Source: Enterobacteriaceae endosymbiont of Donacia tomentosa | GTDB lineage: Bacteria > Pseudomonadota > Gammaproteobacteria > Enterobacterales > Enterobacteriaceae | Assembly: GCF_012571135.1 (NCBI RefSeq) | Contig: NZ_CP046216.1 | Coordinates: 420,936-484,935, forward strand | Direction of reading: 5' to 3' | Length of the DNA stretch: 64,000 nucleotides | In this document: positions 1-7,795 of the stretch, piece by piece | How positions within the stretch are numbered: the stretch's first letter is position 1 | How the letters are laid out: each line of letters starts with the position of its first letter | Notes under the pieces: model-generated | Told to the model about the DNA's origin: nothing | Database searches by the model: none | What the model saw: only the letters and a program-made list of their open reading frames with translations | Position numbers and translations under genes: made by a program

Positions 1-187
1 GAGAATTTAATAAATAAACTCTATTATTAGATGTTATGTTAACATAACTATTGTTTATAGCTACTTTATTTAGTTTTAATGATTTAACTTCCCAACCTTT
101 TAAAATAATACCTGCTTCAATTTCTTCTTTAATATAAAAATCATGATATATTTTTTTATTAAAAAAAATATATTTTTTCCTTTTCAT
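1..187 (-). CDS. smpB: SsrA-binding protein SmpB (N-terminal part, runs off the left edge)
   Basis: The minus strand from an ATG at 187 reads 62 open codons to the window edge. The protein begins MKRKKYIFFNKKIYHDFYI and continues with E-E-I-E-A-G and the G-W-E-V-K-S-L block, which are hallmarks of SmpB. SmpB binds tmRNA and brings it to stalled ribosomes for trans-translation. Compared with the E. coli protein (about 160 residues) the N terminus is shorter by roughly ten residues. The tmRNA gene itself is not in this window. In enteric bacteria smpB lies close to grpE, the next gene here, although the two now diverge. The remainder of the gene lies outside the window. Confidence 0.9.
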   Translation of the reverse strand, partial: MKRKKYIFFNKKIYHDFYIKEEIEAGIILKGWEVKSLKLNKVAINNSYVNITSNNRVYLLNS

Positions 188-797
188 TTTTAATTATGAT
201 TAAATTTTATTTATTTGAAATCCCACTAATAATAACAAATATGCTAACTATAATCAATATATTATTTAAAATTTAATATATTAGCTATTTTCTTTATAAG
301 AAATTTTATTCAGATAATATAATTTTTTTGTTAAAACTATATGATAGTAAACGTTACTATTCTTTTTTTATATTTTATTATAGTTCATAAAAACAAAATT
401 TTCTAAAAAAACAAACATATTAAAATATAATACTTCCACTTATAAAACCTATTTATATATTTATTATTTGTAATAATCATATTGTCAAATTTCATATAAT
501 GAAATACATTTAAAAAAAATAATATTATTTTATATTCTTATCTTTATTGTATTAAATATTTTTGTATAAAGTTTTTATAATTAATTTAAATAATATATAA
601 ATAGTAAAATTATAAGTATTATTTTAATAATATCGTATAATATTTTTATATTATTAATATAAATTAAAATATTTTATTTATTAAAATCAATTAATATTTT
701 ATTTATTATATTCATAATAATAAAATACGATAAATTATTATTAATAATGATTTAATTTTAAAATTTTTATATAAAAATTTTTTATAGGAAAAGATAT
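188..797. other. 610-base gene-free interval between divergent smpB and grpE
   Basis: No open frame with recognisable similarity, no tRNA-like cloverleaf and no repeat was seen here. The base composition is almost pure A/T. The interval should carry the divergent promoters of smpB and grpE, but I cannot point to a convincing -35/-10 pair or a sigma-32 heat-shock promoter. It does contain one terminator-like hairpin on the + strand (343-369) with no gene upstream of it on that strand. Confidence 0.6.
343..369 (+). terminator. orphan terminator-like hairpin
   Basis: A 7-bp stem (ATAGTAA 344-350 pairing with TTACTAT 354-360, extended by a G-T wobble) has loop ACG and is followed by a run of seven T. 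That is the form of a rho-independent terminator for + strand transcription. No + strand gene precedes it in the window, so it may be a relic of a deleted gene, the end of a small RNA, or chance. Confidence 0.4.
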
Positions 798-1445
798 ATG
801 AATGATGACAAATTATTAAATAATGATGAAAAAAAAAATCAAACAGAATTAAATAATAAGTTGAAAAAATTAAACAAAAATGATGATCAAAAAAAAAAAT
901 CAGACTTGGGAATTTACTCAAAAGAACAGAATATAGAATATTTTAAAGAAAAAAATAGTTTGTATAAATTAGAAATTTCAGATCTTAAAGATAAAATACA
1001 AAAGTATAAGAGTGATATATGGAATTTAAAATTAAGATCTCAAGCTGAGATAGAAAATATTAGACATCGATCTGAAATAGATATAGAAAAAGCTTATAAA
1101 TTTTCATTAGAAAAGTTTATTAGTGAGTTACTTCCTGTTATTGATAATTTAGAAAGAGCGATAGAACTAAAAATAGAAAATAATAATATTGAATCATCAA
1201 TAATAGAAGGAATTAAATTAACTTTAAAATCATTTTTAAATATAATAACAAAATTTGGTATTAGTATTATTAATGAAACAAATGTTCTTTTTGATCCATC
1301 TAAACATCAAGCTATGTCTATAATTGAATCCGATAAAATAAAAGAAAATTTTATTATAGAAGTTTTGCAAAAAGGATATGTTCTTAACAACAGATTATTG
1401 AGACCAGCTATGGTAACTGTTTCTAAAATGAAAATAAAAAATTAA
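798..1445 (+). CDS. grpE: nucleotide exchange factor GrpE
   Basis: This 215-residue protein matches GrpE, the exchange factor that releases ADP from DnaK in the Hsp70 chaperone cycle. The first 50 or so residues are a low-complexity Asp/Asn/Lys tail. Next comes the long coiled-coil helix (about residues 55-100, with [12 protein letters not shown]). The C-terminal beta domain contains F-D-P-S-K-H-Q-A-M and ends near [11 protein letters not shown]. Length is close to E. coli GrpE (197), the difference being the polar N terminus. AGGAAAAG upstream of the ATG is a good ribosome site. A strong hairpin follows the stop. dnaK and dnaJ are not in the window. Confidence 0.96.
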   Translation: MNDDKLLNNDEKKNQTELNNKLKKLNKNDDQKKKSDLGIYSKEQNIEYFKEKNSLYKLEISDLKDKIQKYKSDIWNLKLRSQAEIENIRHRSEIDIEKAYKFSLEKFISELLPVIDNLERAIELKIENNNIESSIIEGIKLTLKSFLNIITKFGISIINETNVLFDPSKHQAMSIIESDKIKENFIIEVLQKGYVLNNRLLRPAMVTVSKMKIKN

Positions 1446-1461
1446 TGATTTTTATTTAAAG

Positions 1462-1497
1462 TATGTCCATTTAAAATATTTTATTAAAATGGACGTA
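1462..1497 (+). terminator. terminator after grpE
   Basis: An 11-bp stem (1462-1472 with 1487-1497, core GTCCATTT / AAATGGAC, one G-T wobble) encloses a 14-base A/T loop and is followed by TTATTTTT. It lies 16 bases after the grpE stop and separates grpE from rpmB. Confidence 0.7.
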
Positions 1498-1593
1498 TTA
1501 TTTTTCACGAGAAAAATATTAGCTATAAATTATTCAAATAATATAAATTTATATTTTTTTACAAAATTTTTTTATTCAAATAAGGAATTTAAA

Positions 1594-1812
1594 ATGAGTA
1601 AAATATGTCAAATAACTGGTAAAAAAACAATGAAAGGAAATAATCGTTCACATGCTATGAATGCTACTAAAAGAAAATTTTTGTTAAATCTTCATTATCA
1701 TAGATTTTGGTTAGAAAAAAAAAAAAGATTTGTTACTTTACGAGTATCTACGAAAGGAATGAGATTGATAAATAAAAAAGGAATAGATAATATTAGTTTT
1801 TATAAAAAATAA
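1594..1812 (+). CDS. rpmB: 50S ribosomal protein bL28
   Basis: The protein starts [11 protein letters not shown] and keeps the L28 signature C-Q-x-T-G-K, the N-N-R-S-H-A-x-N-x-T-K-R motif and the R-F-V-T-L-R-V-S segment. It is 72 residues, slightly shorter than the 78 of E. coli at the C-terminal end. The same frame is open upstream to 1489, but that extension would start inside the grpE terminator and has no counterpart in L28. The ATG at 1594 has TAAGGAA before it and gives the family's N terminus. It is followed 18 bases later by rpmG, the usual rpmB-rpmG pair. In enterics this pair sits beside mutM; here it has been moved next to grpE. A 12-A run (1715-1726) lies in the gene. Confidence 0.95.
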   Translation: MSKICQITGKKTMKGNNRSHAMNATKRKFLLNLHYHRFWLEKKKRFVTLRVSTKGMRLINKKGIDNISFYKK

Positions 1813-1830
1813 TAGGATTAAATAAATATT

Positions 1831-1998
1831 ATGTCAAAAAAAACACGTAATATAATTAAATTAATTTCATCAGGAAAAACTGGTCATTTTTATACCATTA
1901 CAAAAAAAAAAAAATCTAATATACAAAAACTAGAAATTAAAAAATTTGATCCAATTTTACGTAAACATATTTTATATAAAGAAAATAAAATAAAATAA
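1831..1998 (+). CDS. rpmG: 50S ribosomal protein bL33
   Basis: A 55-residue protein beginning [14 protein letters not shown] and ending Y-K-E-N-K-I-K. It aligns over its full length with E. coli L33, including T-G-H-F-Y-T and the K-F-D-P-x-x-R-x-H block. It is co-directional with rpmB 18 bases upstream, with TAGGATTAAATAAAT before the ATG. A 13-A run (1902-1914) encodes consecutive lysines and is a possible slippage site. The next gene, rpmE, is convergent, with a bidirectional terminator between. Confidence 0.95.
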   Translation: MSKKTRNIIKLISSGKTGHFYTITKKKKSNIQKLEIKKFDPILRKHILYKENKIK

Positions 1999-2034
1999 AA
2001 AGTTAATCACAACTTTTTAACATATACAGCTAAT

Positions 2035-2092
2035 TTAATCAATAATGGTAGATTAATTCAAACATTATTGATTAATTTGAAAAATTTTTTTT
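2035..2092 (+). terminator. bidirectional terminator between rpmG and rpmE
   Basis: A 13-bp perfect stem (2035-2047 with 2063-2075, core TAATCAATAATG / CATTATTGATTA) with a 15-base loop is followed on the + strand by a run of eight or more T ending near 2092. Its place between two convergent ribosomal protein genes fits a shared terminator. Confidence 0.7.
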
Positions 2093-2123
2093 AAATTAAA
2101 ATCACCAAATTAAAATTAAATAA

Positions 2124-2345
2124 TTATTTAAATACTTTCAAATGACTAAATTTTTTCTTAAAACGTTCTACACGACCTTTAGTGTCTGTGATTTTTTGCT
2201 TACCTGTATAGAATGGATGACATATATTACAAACATCTAAATTTAATTCTTTATCATTTTTCAAAGTCGATTTTATATTTATAATGTTACCACAAGAACA
2301 TTTTGCAGTAATGTCATTATATTGTGGATGTATGTTTTTTTTCAT
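2124..2345 (-). CDS. rpmE: 50S ribosomal protein bL31 (zinc-binding form)
   Basis: A 73-residue protein starting [12 protein letters not shown], as expected for L31. Cysteines at C-S-C (about residues 16 and 18) and C-N-I-C (about 38 and 41) form the zinc ligands of the C+ type of L31, so this is the zinc-containing paralogue and not YkgM. The H-P-F-Y-T-G-K-Q motif and the basic C terminus are present. In enteric genomes rpmE is the divergent neighbour of priA, and that arrangement is conserved here (133 bases to priA). Confidence 0.95.
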   Translation of the reverse strand: MKKNIHPQYNDITAKCSCGNIINIKSTLKNDKELNLDVCNICHPFYTGKQKITDTKGRVERFKKKFSHLKVFK

Positions 2346-2478
2346 AAAAAAACCATGATATGATATATCTTATATTAAACTAATAAGATATGTTGATGTG
2401 TTCTTTATTTTATAAAAATATTTTTTTTATTACAAGAAATAATATTTATATTTTAAAAAAATAAGTTTTTTATAAATT

Positions 2479-4656
2479 ATGAAAATAATAAAAGTAGTGT
2501 TAAATAATAATATTTTATATAATGCATTTGATTATTTATTACCTAATAATATGATAGTGAATATAGGATGTCGAGTTTTGGTTCCTATAAAAAATAAAAT
2601 ATATATAGGTATAGTAATAAAAATTAATAATTCTTCTAAATTACCTACAAAAAAATTGAAATTTTTATATGCAATTTTAGATAAAAAATCACTTTTTAAT
2701 TCTTATATTTGGAATTTTGCTAAAAAAATATCTCAATATTATCAATATTCTATTGGAATAATTTTGTTTAAAATGTTGCCAGCATATTTAAAAAATAGAA
2801 ATCATAAATATATATCAGAAAATAAAAAGTATTATTGGATTTTAAATTATAAAAATATTAATAATATTAAAATTATTAAATTACATAAGCAAAATAAAGT
2901 ATTAAATTTACTTAAAAAAAAAAAAATTAACTTTAATGATGTTAGTAAATACGGGTTAACAAATAAAATTTTCTTTTCTTTAGCAAAAGAAGGTTTATGT
3001 TTTTTATATAAAAAAAAAGATATTTGTAACACTAATAATTCTTTTTATAAAGAACAAATGTGTGATATACAAAATTTTTTATGTAAATTAAATTTTAATA
3101 TAGATATTTTTACAGCATGGATAACAAAAGATAGTATTATTTATCTTGAAAATATTAATATGTATCTAAATATTATAAAAATGGTCTTACATAAAAAAAA
3201 ACAAATATTAATTATTGTTCCACAACAATATCATTTTATTTTTTTATATCAATATTTTTTATCTCAATTAAATACTTCTATTTGTTTTTTATATGCAAAT
3301 ATTTCTAATAGAAAAAAATTTTTGATTTGGAAAAATATAAAAAAAGGAAAAATATTAATTATTATTGGAACAAAATCTTCTATTTTTATGCAATTTCTAA
3401 AATTAGGATTAATCATTCTTAATGAAGAACATGATATTAAATACAAACAAACAAATAATTGTCAATATAATACGAGGGATATTGCTGTATTAAGATCTAA
3501 AATAGAAAATATTCCTATAATATTAAGTTCTAAAACATTAAGTTTAGAAACATTACATAATATTACAATTGGAAAATATAAATTTTTATGTGGTAATTAT
3601 AATAATTTTTTATATAATAAATATTATGATCTTAAAATCATAAATATGAATAATCAAAATTATCAATATAAAATATTATCTAATGTTCTTATAAATATAA
3701 TTCAAACACATATTACAAATAAAGAACAAATAGTATTTTATTTTAAAAATAAAGGATATTCTCAAATTATTTTATGTAATTTTTGTAAAAAAATTTTAAA
3801 ATGCATGGATTGTAATAAAAATTTTGTTTTTTATAAAAAATCATGGAAATTGTACTGTATATATTGTAAAAAAAACATTTCTATGTTTGCATTTTGTCCT
3901 TTTTGTAAAAACAATTTTTTTATTCCAATTGGAATTGGAACAGAACAATTAACTAAAATATTAAATAAATTATTCCCTTTTGTATCAATTATAAATATAA
4001 ATAATAAAAATTTTTTAGAAAATTTTTCGTTCATATATTATAATAAACCTATGATAATAATTACATCTCAAATATTATATAAGGGGTATTTTCGCTTTTT
4101 AAAAAATAATCTTATTATTTTTTTAAATGTAGATAATGTTTTTTTTTCAAAAAATTTTCGCGCAACAGAAAATTTTATACAACACATACATAATATATTA
4201 TATAATCATTTAGATGAAAAAAAAAAAAAAACAGTAATTATACAAACTAGTTATTCAAAAAATTATTTTATTAAATTTTTTAATATAAAATATACATATG
4301 ATGAGATTGCTGATTTTCTTTTACAAGAAAGAAAAATTATGCTATTGCCACCATTTACACATCACGCTGTTTTAATAGTAGAAGCTTCTAATAAAATAAT
4401 TCCCAATGTTTTTTTATTTAAATTAAAAAATTTATTAATATCAAAATATGTAAAAGAAAAACATTTTCATATCATAGGACCAATTTCATTAATACAAAAT
4501 AAAAGAAAAGGTTTATATAGGAAACAAATTATTTTACAACATATCTTAAAAAAGAAATTACAATATATTATAAAAAATATTTCTTTTATTACAAAAAATA
4601 TTATAAATTTTAATAAAATTAAATTAAAAATTAATATTGATCCTATAAATTTCTAA
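2479..4656 (+). CDS. priA: primosomal protein N' (PriA), apparently without helicase motifs
   Basis: This 725-residue protein is collinear with E. coli PriA (732), which recognises stalled forks and D-loops and loads the primosome for replication restart. The N-terminal fork-binding domain, all eight zinc cysteines (C433, C436, C442, C445, C460, C463, C473, C476) and the C terminus (I-L-L-Q-H near 690, D-P-I at the end) are kept. Every ATPase and helicase motif is degraded. Where Walker A (GVTGSGKT) should follow F-T-A-W (211-214) the protein reads S-I-I-Y-L-E-N-I (219-226). DEEH is NEEH (315-318), GSATP is S-S-K-T-L, GTQMLAKG is T-S-Q-I-L-Y-K-G, and QVAGRAGRAG is H-N-I-L-Y-N-H-L-D-E. The frame is uninterrupted, with A-runs of 13 (2914-2926) and 15 (4217-4231). 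It is probably an ATPase-dead but retained loader; a slowly decaying pseudogene is the alternative. Confidence 0.88.
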   Translation: MKIIKVVLNNNILYNAFDYLLPNNMIVNIGCRVLVPIKNKIYIGIVIKINNSSKLPTKKLKFLYAILDKKSLFNSYIWNFAKKISQYYQYSIGIILFKMLPAYLKNRNHKYISENKKYYWILNYKNINNIKIIKLHKQNKVLNLLKKKKINFNDVSKYGLTNKIFFSLAKEGLCFLYKKKDICNTNNSFYKEQMCDIQNFLCKLNFNIDIFTAWITKDSIIYLENINMYLNIIKMVLHKKKQILIIVPQQYHFIFLYQYFLSQLNTSICFLYANISNRKKFLIWKNIKKGKILIIIGTKSSIFMQFLKLGLIILNEEHDIKYKQTNNCQYNTRDIAVLRSKIENIPIILSSKTLSLETLHNITIGKYKFLCGNYNNFLYNKYYDLKIINMNNQNYQYKILSNVLINIIQTHITNKEQIVFYFKNKGYSQIILCNFCKKILKCMDCNKNFVFYKKSWKLYCIYCKKNISMFAFCPFCKNNFFIPIGIGTEQLTKILNKLFPFVSIININNKNFLENFSFIYYNKPMIIITSQILYKGYFRFLKNNLIIFLNVDNVFFSKNFRATENFIQHIHNILYNHLDEKKKKTVIIQTSYSKNYFIKFFNIKYTYDEIADFLLQERKIMLLPPFTHHAVLIVEASNKIIPNVFLFKLKNLLISKYVKEKHFHIIGPISLIQNKRKGLYRKQIILQHILKKKLQYIIKNISFITKNIINFNKIKLKINIDPINF

Positions 4657-4720
4657 TTATTATACTAATTGGATTTTATAAAAAAAATTTTATTAACTAA
4701 ATGATTAGGCATATAATTTT

Positions 4721-6610
4721 ATGTATAATTTTAATAAATTTGATGTAATAGTTATAGGTGGAGGGCATGCTGGTACCGAAGCCGCTATAACTAGTGCTAA
4801 AATGAAAAAAAAGACACTTTTAATTACAAGTAATATGGATACAATAGGACAAATGTCTTGTAATCCAGCTATAGGAGGTATTGGGAAAGGACATTTAGTT
4901 AAAGAAATCGATGCATTAGATGGAATTATGGGAGTTGCTATTGATTATTCTGGTATTAATTTTAAAATTTTAAATAATAGTAAAGGTCCAGCTGTAAGAG
5001 CTACAAGAGCACAAGCAGATAGAGAATTATATAAATCTACAATAAAATATATATTAGGAAAACAAAGAAATTTATTTTTCTTTCAACAAGAAATAAAAAA
5101 ATTAATTATTAAAAATTACAAAATTACAGGTGTAATTACAAAAAATAATGATATTTTTTACACAAAAACAGTTATTTTAACAACAGGAACATTTTTAAAT
5201 GGACGTATATATATTGGATTAAATAATAAATTTAGTGGTGGAAGAATAAATGATTCATCCTCAACAGAATTAGCTAATTTTTTAAGTGAATTACCTTTAA
5301 TCAAAGGTAGATTAAAAACAGGAACTCCTCCTCGTATAGACAAAAGAAGTATTAATGTTAACAATTTAGAAATTCAGCATAGTGATGATCCTTTGCCATA
5401 TTTTTCTTTTATAGGTAATTCTAATTTACATCCTAAACAAGTATCTTGTTATATTACACATACTAATGTAAAAACACATCAAATTATTATAAATAATATT
5501 CTTCAAAGTCCAATATACAGTGGTTTAATAAAAAGCAAAGGTCCAAGATATTGTCCATCTATTGAAGATAAAATTATTAATTTTCCGAATCGTGAATCTC
5601 ATCAAATTTTTTTGGAACCAGAAGGATTATACAGTCATGAAATATATCCTAATGGAATCTCTACAAGTCTACCATATAATATGCAACTTTTAATTGTTAA
5701 ATCTATTAAAGGATTAGAAAATGCACATATTACGAGATCAGGATATGCTGTAGAATATGATTTTTATGATCCTAGAGGATTAAAACCTACTATGGAAAGT
5801 AAATTTATAAAAGGATTATTTTTAGCAGGACAAATTAATGGAACTACTGGATATGAAGAAGCTGCTGCGCAAGGATTATTAGCAGGATTAAATGCTTCTC
5901 TTTTAATTGATGAAAAAAAATATTGGTATCCGTTAAGAAATCAAGCGTATATTGGTGTTTTAATAGATGATTTATGTACTTTAGGTACAAAAGAACCTTA
6001 TCGTATGTTTACATCAAGGGCTGAGTATCGATTAATTTTAAGAGAAAATAATGCAGATATGAGACTTACTGAAATAGGTCGTAATTTAGGATTAGTAAGT
6101 AATTTACGTTGGAAAATATATAATAAAAAAATGGAAAATATTGAAAAAGAACACCAAAAATTAAAAAATACATATTTTAATTATAAAAATTTAATTGATA
6201 CAAAAAAAATAAACTCTTTATTAAGAACTCCGATTAAAAATAATATAAATGCTATAGATTTGTTAAAACGTCCTGAATTAAATTATGAAAATTTAATAAA
6301 ATTAAATATATTTAATAATAAAAAAAATAATATAGAAGCTATAAAACATATTGAAATAGAATTAAAATACGAGGGATACATAAAGAGACAAAAAGAACAT
6401 ATAAAAAAACAAATGAAAAATGAAAACACACTAATTCCTTTAAACACAAAATTTAATAATATTAAAAGTTTATCTAATGAAGCCATTGATAAATTTAATT
6501 TTTATAAACCTTATACTATTGGTCAAGCATCTAGGATTCCAGGTATAACTCCAGCAGATATTTCTATACTTTTAATATTTTTATTAAAAAAACAAAATAA
6601 AAAATATTAA
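4721..6610 (+). CDS. mnmG: tRNA uridine-5-carboxymethylaminomethyl modification enzyme MnmG (GidA)
   Basis: A 629-residue FAD protein, the same length as E. coli MnmG. With MnmE (encoded here at 42412-43776) it installs the cmnm5 group on U34 of tRNAs reading NNA/NNG codons. Visible are the dinucleotide-binding [11 protein letters not shown] near residues 11-21, the [14 protein letters not shown] motif, the [10 protein letters not shown] block (about 200-209) and the C-terminal [14 protein letters not shown] segment. It stands alone 64 bases after priA. The usual partners rsmG and the atp operon are not downstream; a 1.2 kb gene-free block follows. Confidence 0.97.
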   Translation: MYNFNKFDVIVIGGGHAGTEAAITSAKMKKKTLLITSNMDTIGQMSCNPAIGGIGKGHLVKEIDALDGIMGVAIDYSGINFKILNNSKGPAVRATRAQADRELYKSTIKYILGKQRNLFFFQQEIKKLIIKNYKITGVITKNNDIFYTKTVILTTGTFLNGRIYIGLNNKFSGGRINDSSSTELANFLSELPLIKGRLKTGTPPRIDKRSINVNNLEIQHSDDPLPYFSFIGNSNLHPKQVSCYITHTNVKTHQIIINNILQSPIYSGLIKSKGPRYCPSIEDKIINFPNRESHQIFLEPEGLYSHEIYPNGISTSLPYNMQLLIVKSIKGLENAHITRSGYAVEYDFYDPRGLKPTMESKFIKGLFLAGQINGTTGYEEAAAQGLLAGLNASLLIDEKKYWYPLRNQAYIGVLIDDLCTLGTKEPYRMFTSRAEYRLILRENNADMRLTEIGRNLGLVSNLRWKIYNKKMENIEKEHQKLKNTYFNYKNLIDTKKINSLLRTPIKNNINAIDLLKRPELNYENLIKLNIFNNKKNNIEAIKHIEIELKYEGYIKRQKEHIKKQMKNENTLIPLNTKFNNIKSLSNEAIDKFNFYKPYTIGQASRIPGITPADISILLIFLLKKQNKKY

Positions 6611-6870
6611 CATGGTTTTTTAATTAAAATAAGATTTTAATATATAAAAAATATTATAATAAGTAATATTTTTTAAAAATATAATTATAATTACATATAT
6701 TTATGATGATAATAAATAAAATAGATTATTATAAAATCAATATTACTTATTTAAAATGTTAAATATTTTAATTATGTAAATATATTTATTTTTTAATAAA
6801 AAAATTTTTGTTAAATATAATTTATATAAAAACTAAAAGTTTAGTTTTAAATTTTAAATTTTTAAGAATA

Positions 6871-6901
6871 TTATTAGTTATTTATATAAAATAACTAATA
6901 A
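6871..6901. repeat. 13-bp perfect hairpin in the gene-free block
   Basis: TTATTAGTTATTT (6871-6883) pairs perfectly with AAATAACTAATAA (6889-6901) around loop ATATA. It lies 260 bases after mnmG, too far to be a typical terminator for that gene, and the + strand after it is A-rich instead of T-rich. It may be a leftover terminator of a deleted gene. Confidence 0.4.
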
Positions 6902-7572
6902 AAAATAATTAAAGATCGTGTATCTTTTTTTATATTAAAAAGTATTATTATATCTATAGATAATAAAATTATTAGCGTTTTTTATAATTTATATATAAAA
7001 GTTAATAATATTTTTTATTTAAAATAAAAAATATCTGTTATAAATATATTTATATTAAAAATTTATATTCCTAATTAAAAAAATGTAATATTAATTAAAA
7101 TATTTCTGAATTAATAACTTTAATACTTTTAATCATAAAAATACAAAAATTTGATAATATAAAAAATATTGTATAGACAACTAAAAAAAATTAGTAATAT
7201 TTTTTTAAAAAATAAATAAGTATTCTAGATAAAAAATTAGTAAAATTTATAAAAGATTTTTGCATTAAAAGTTTTTTATTTTAAAAAATTTAATTATAAT
7301 AAAAAATATGAAAAATTAAAAAAATATCTTATACGTATTTAACAAATACATAAAAATAATAAAAATGAAGTATACAATTTTAACTTAAATAAATAAAAAT
7401 ACTATTGATATTTCAAAGAAACTAAAATTTTATGTAAAAAACGTATTTTAAATATAAAATAGAAATAATATGAAATTATTGTAATAAAATATTTTTAATT
7501 TTATATTTTAAATTTTTTTATAAAACTACTTAATAATATTATTATAATGTAAATTATCATAACCGATAGCTA

Positions 7573-7594
7573 ATTATTTTTTTAAAAAAATAAT
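7573..7594. repeat. 22-base perfect palindrome upstream of nrdA
   Basis: ATTATTTTTTT followed directly by its reverse complement AAAAAAATAAT forms a loopless palindrome about 200 bases upstream of nrdA. In DNA this biased, such runs also arise by chance, so a functional role is speculative. Confidence 0.3.
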
Positions 7595-7795
7595 ATTTAT
7601 AATTTTTATAAATTTAGTAAAGTAAATAACTTTTAATAAATTTTTTATAAAAATATTAATTAATATATTTTTGATAAAATATAAAAAATAAATTAAATAT
7701 AATTTTTTTATAAGAAAAATTTCAAATTTTATATTTTAATACTAAAAATATTAATTTAATTTCTCCTTTTTTGTATTAATACATGGATATTAATT

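Larger units (their letters stand above)
6611..7795. other. 1.2 kb gene-free, extremely AT-rich block between mnmG and nrdA
   Basis: This is the longest interval without a gene in the window. No frame resembles a protein I know, and there is no tRNA, DnaA box or insertion-sequence end. Visible structure is limited to a 13-bp hairpin at 6871-6901, a 22-base perfect palindrome at 7573-7594, and many A/T runs. It could be the eroded remains of genes lost downstream of mnmG, a regulatory region for nrdAB, or a replication-related site. The sequence just before nrdA holds GGATATTAATT as a weak ribosome site. Confidence 0.6.

Noticed and set aside
712-921. Minus-strand open frame of 69 codons opposite the grpE start
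   Set aside because: It is Phe/Ile/Tyr/Leu-rich sequence produced by the complement of A-rich coding DNA, with no ribosome site or similarity; a shadow of grpE.
1489-1593. N-terminal extension of about 35 residues in front of ribosomal protein L28
   Set aside because: It begins inside the grpE terminator, has no counterpart in L28, and the ATG at 1594 has a ribosome site and the family N terminus.
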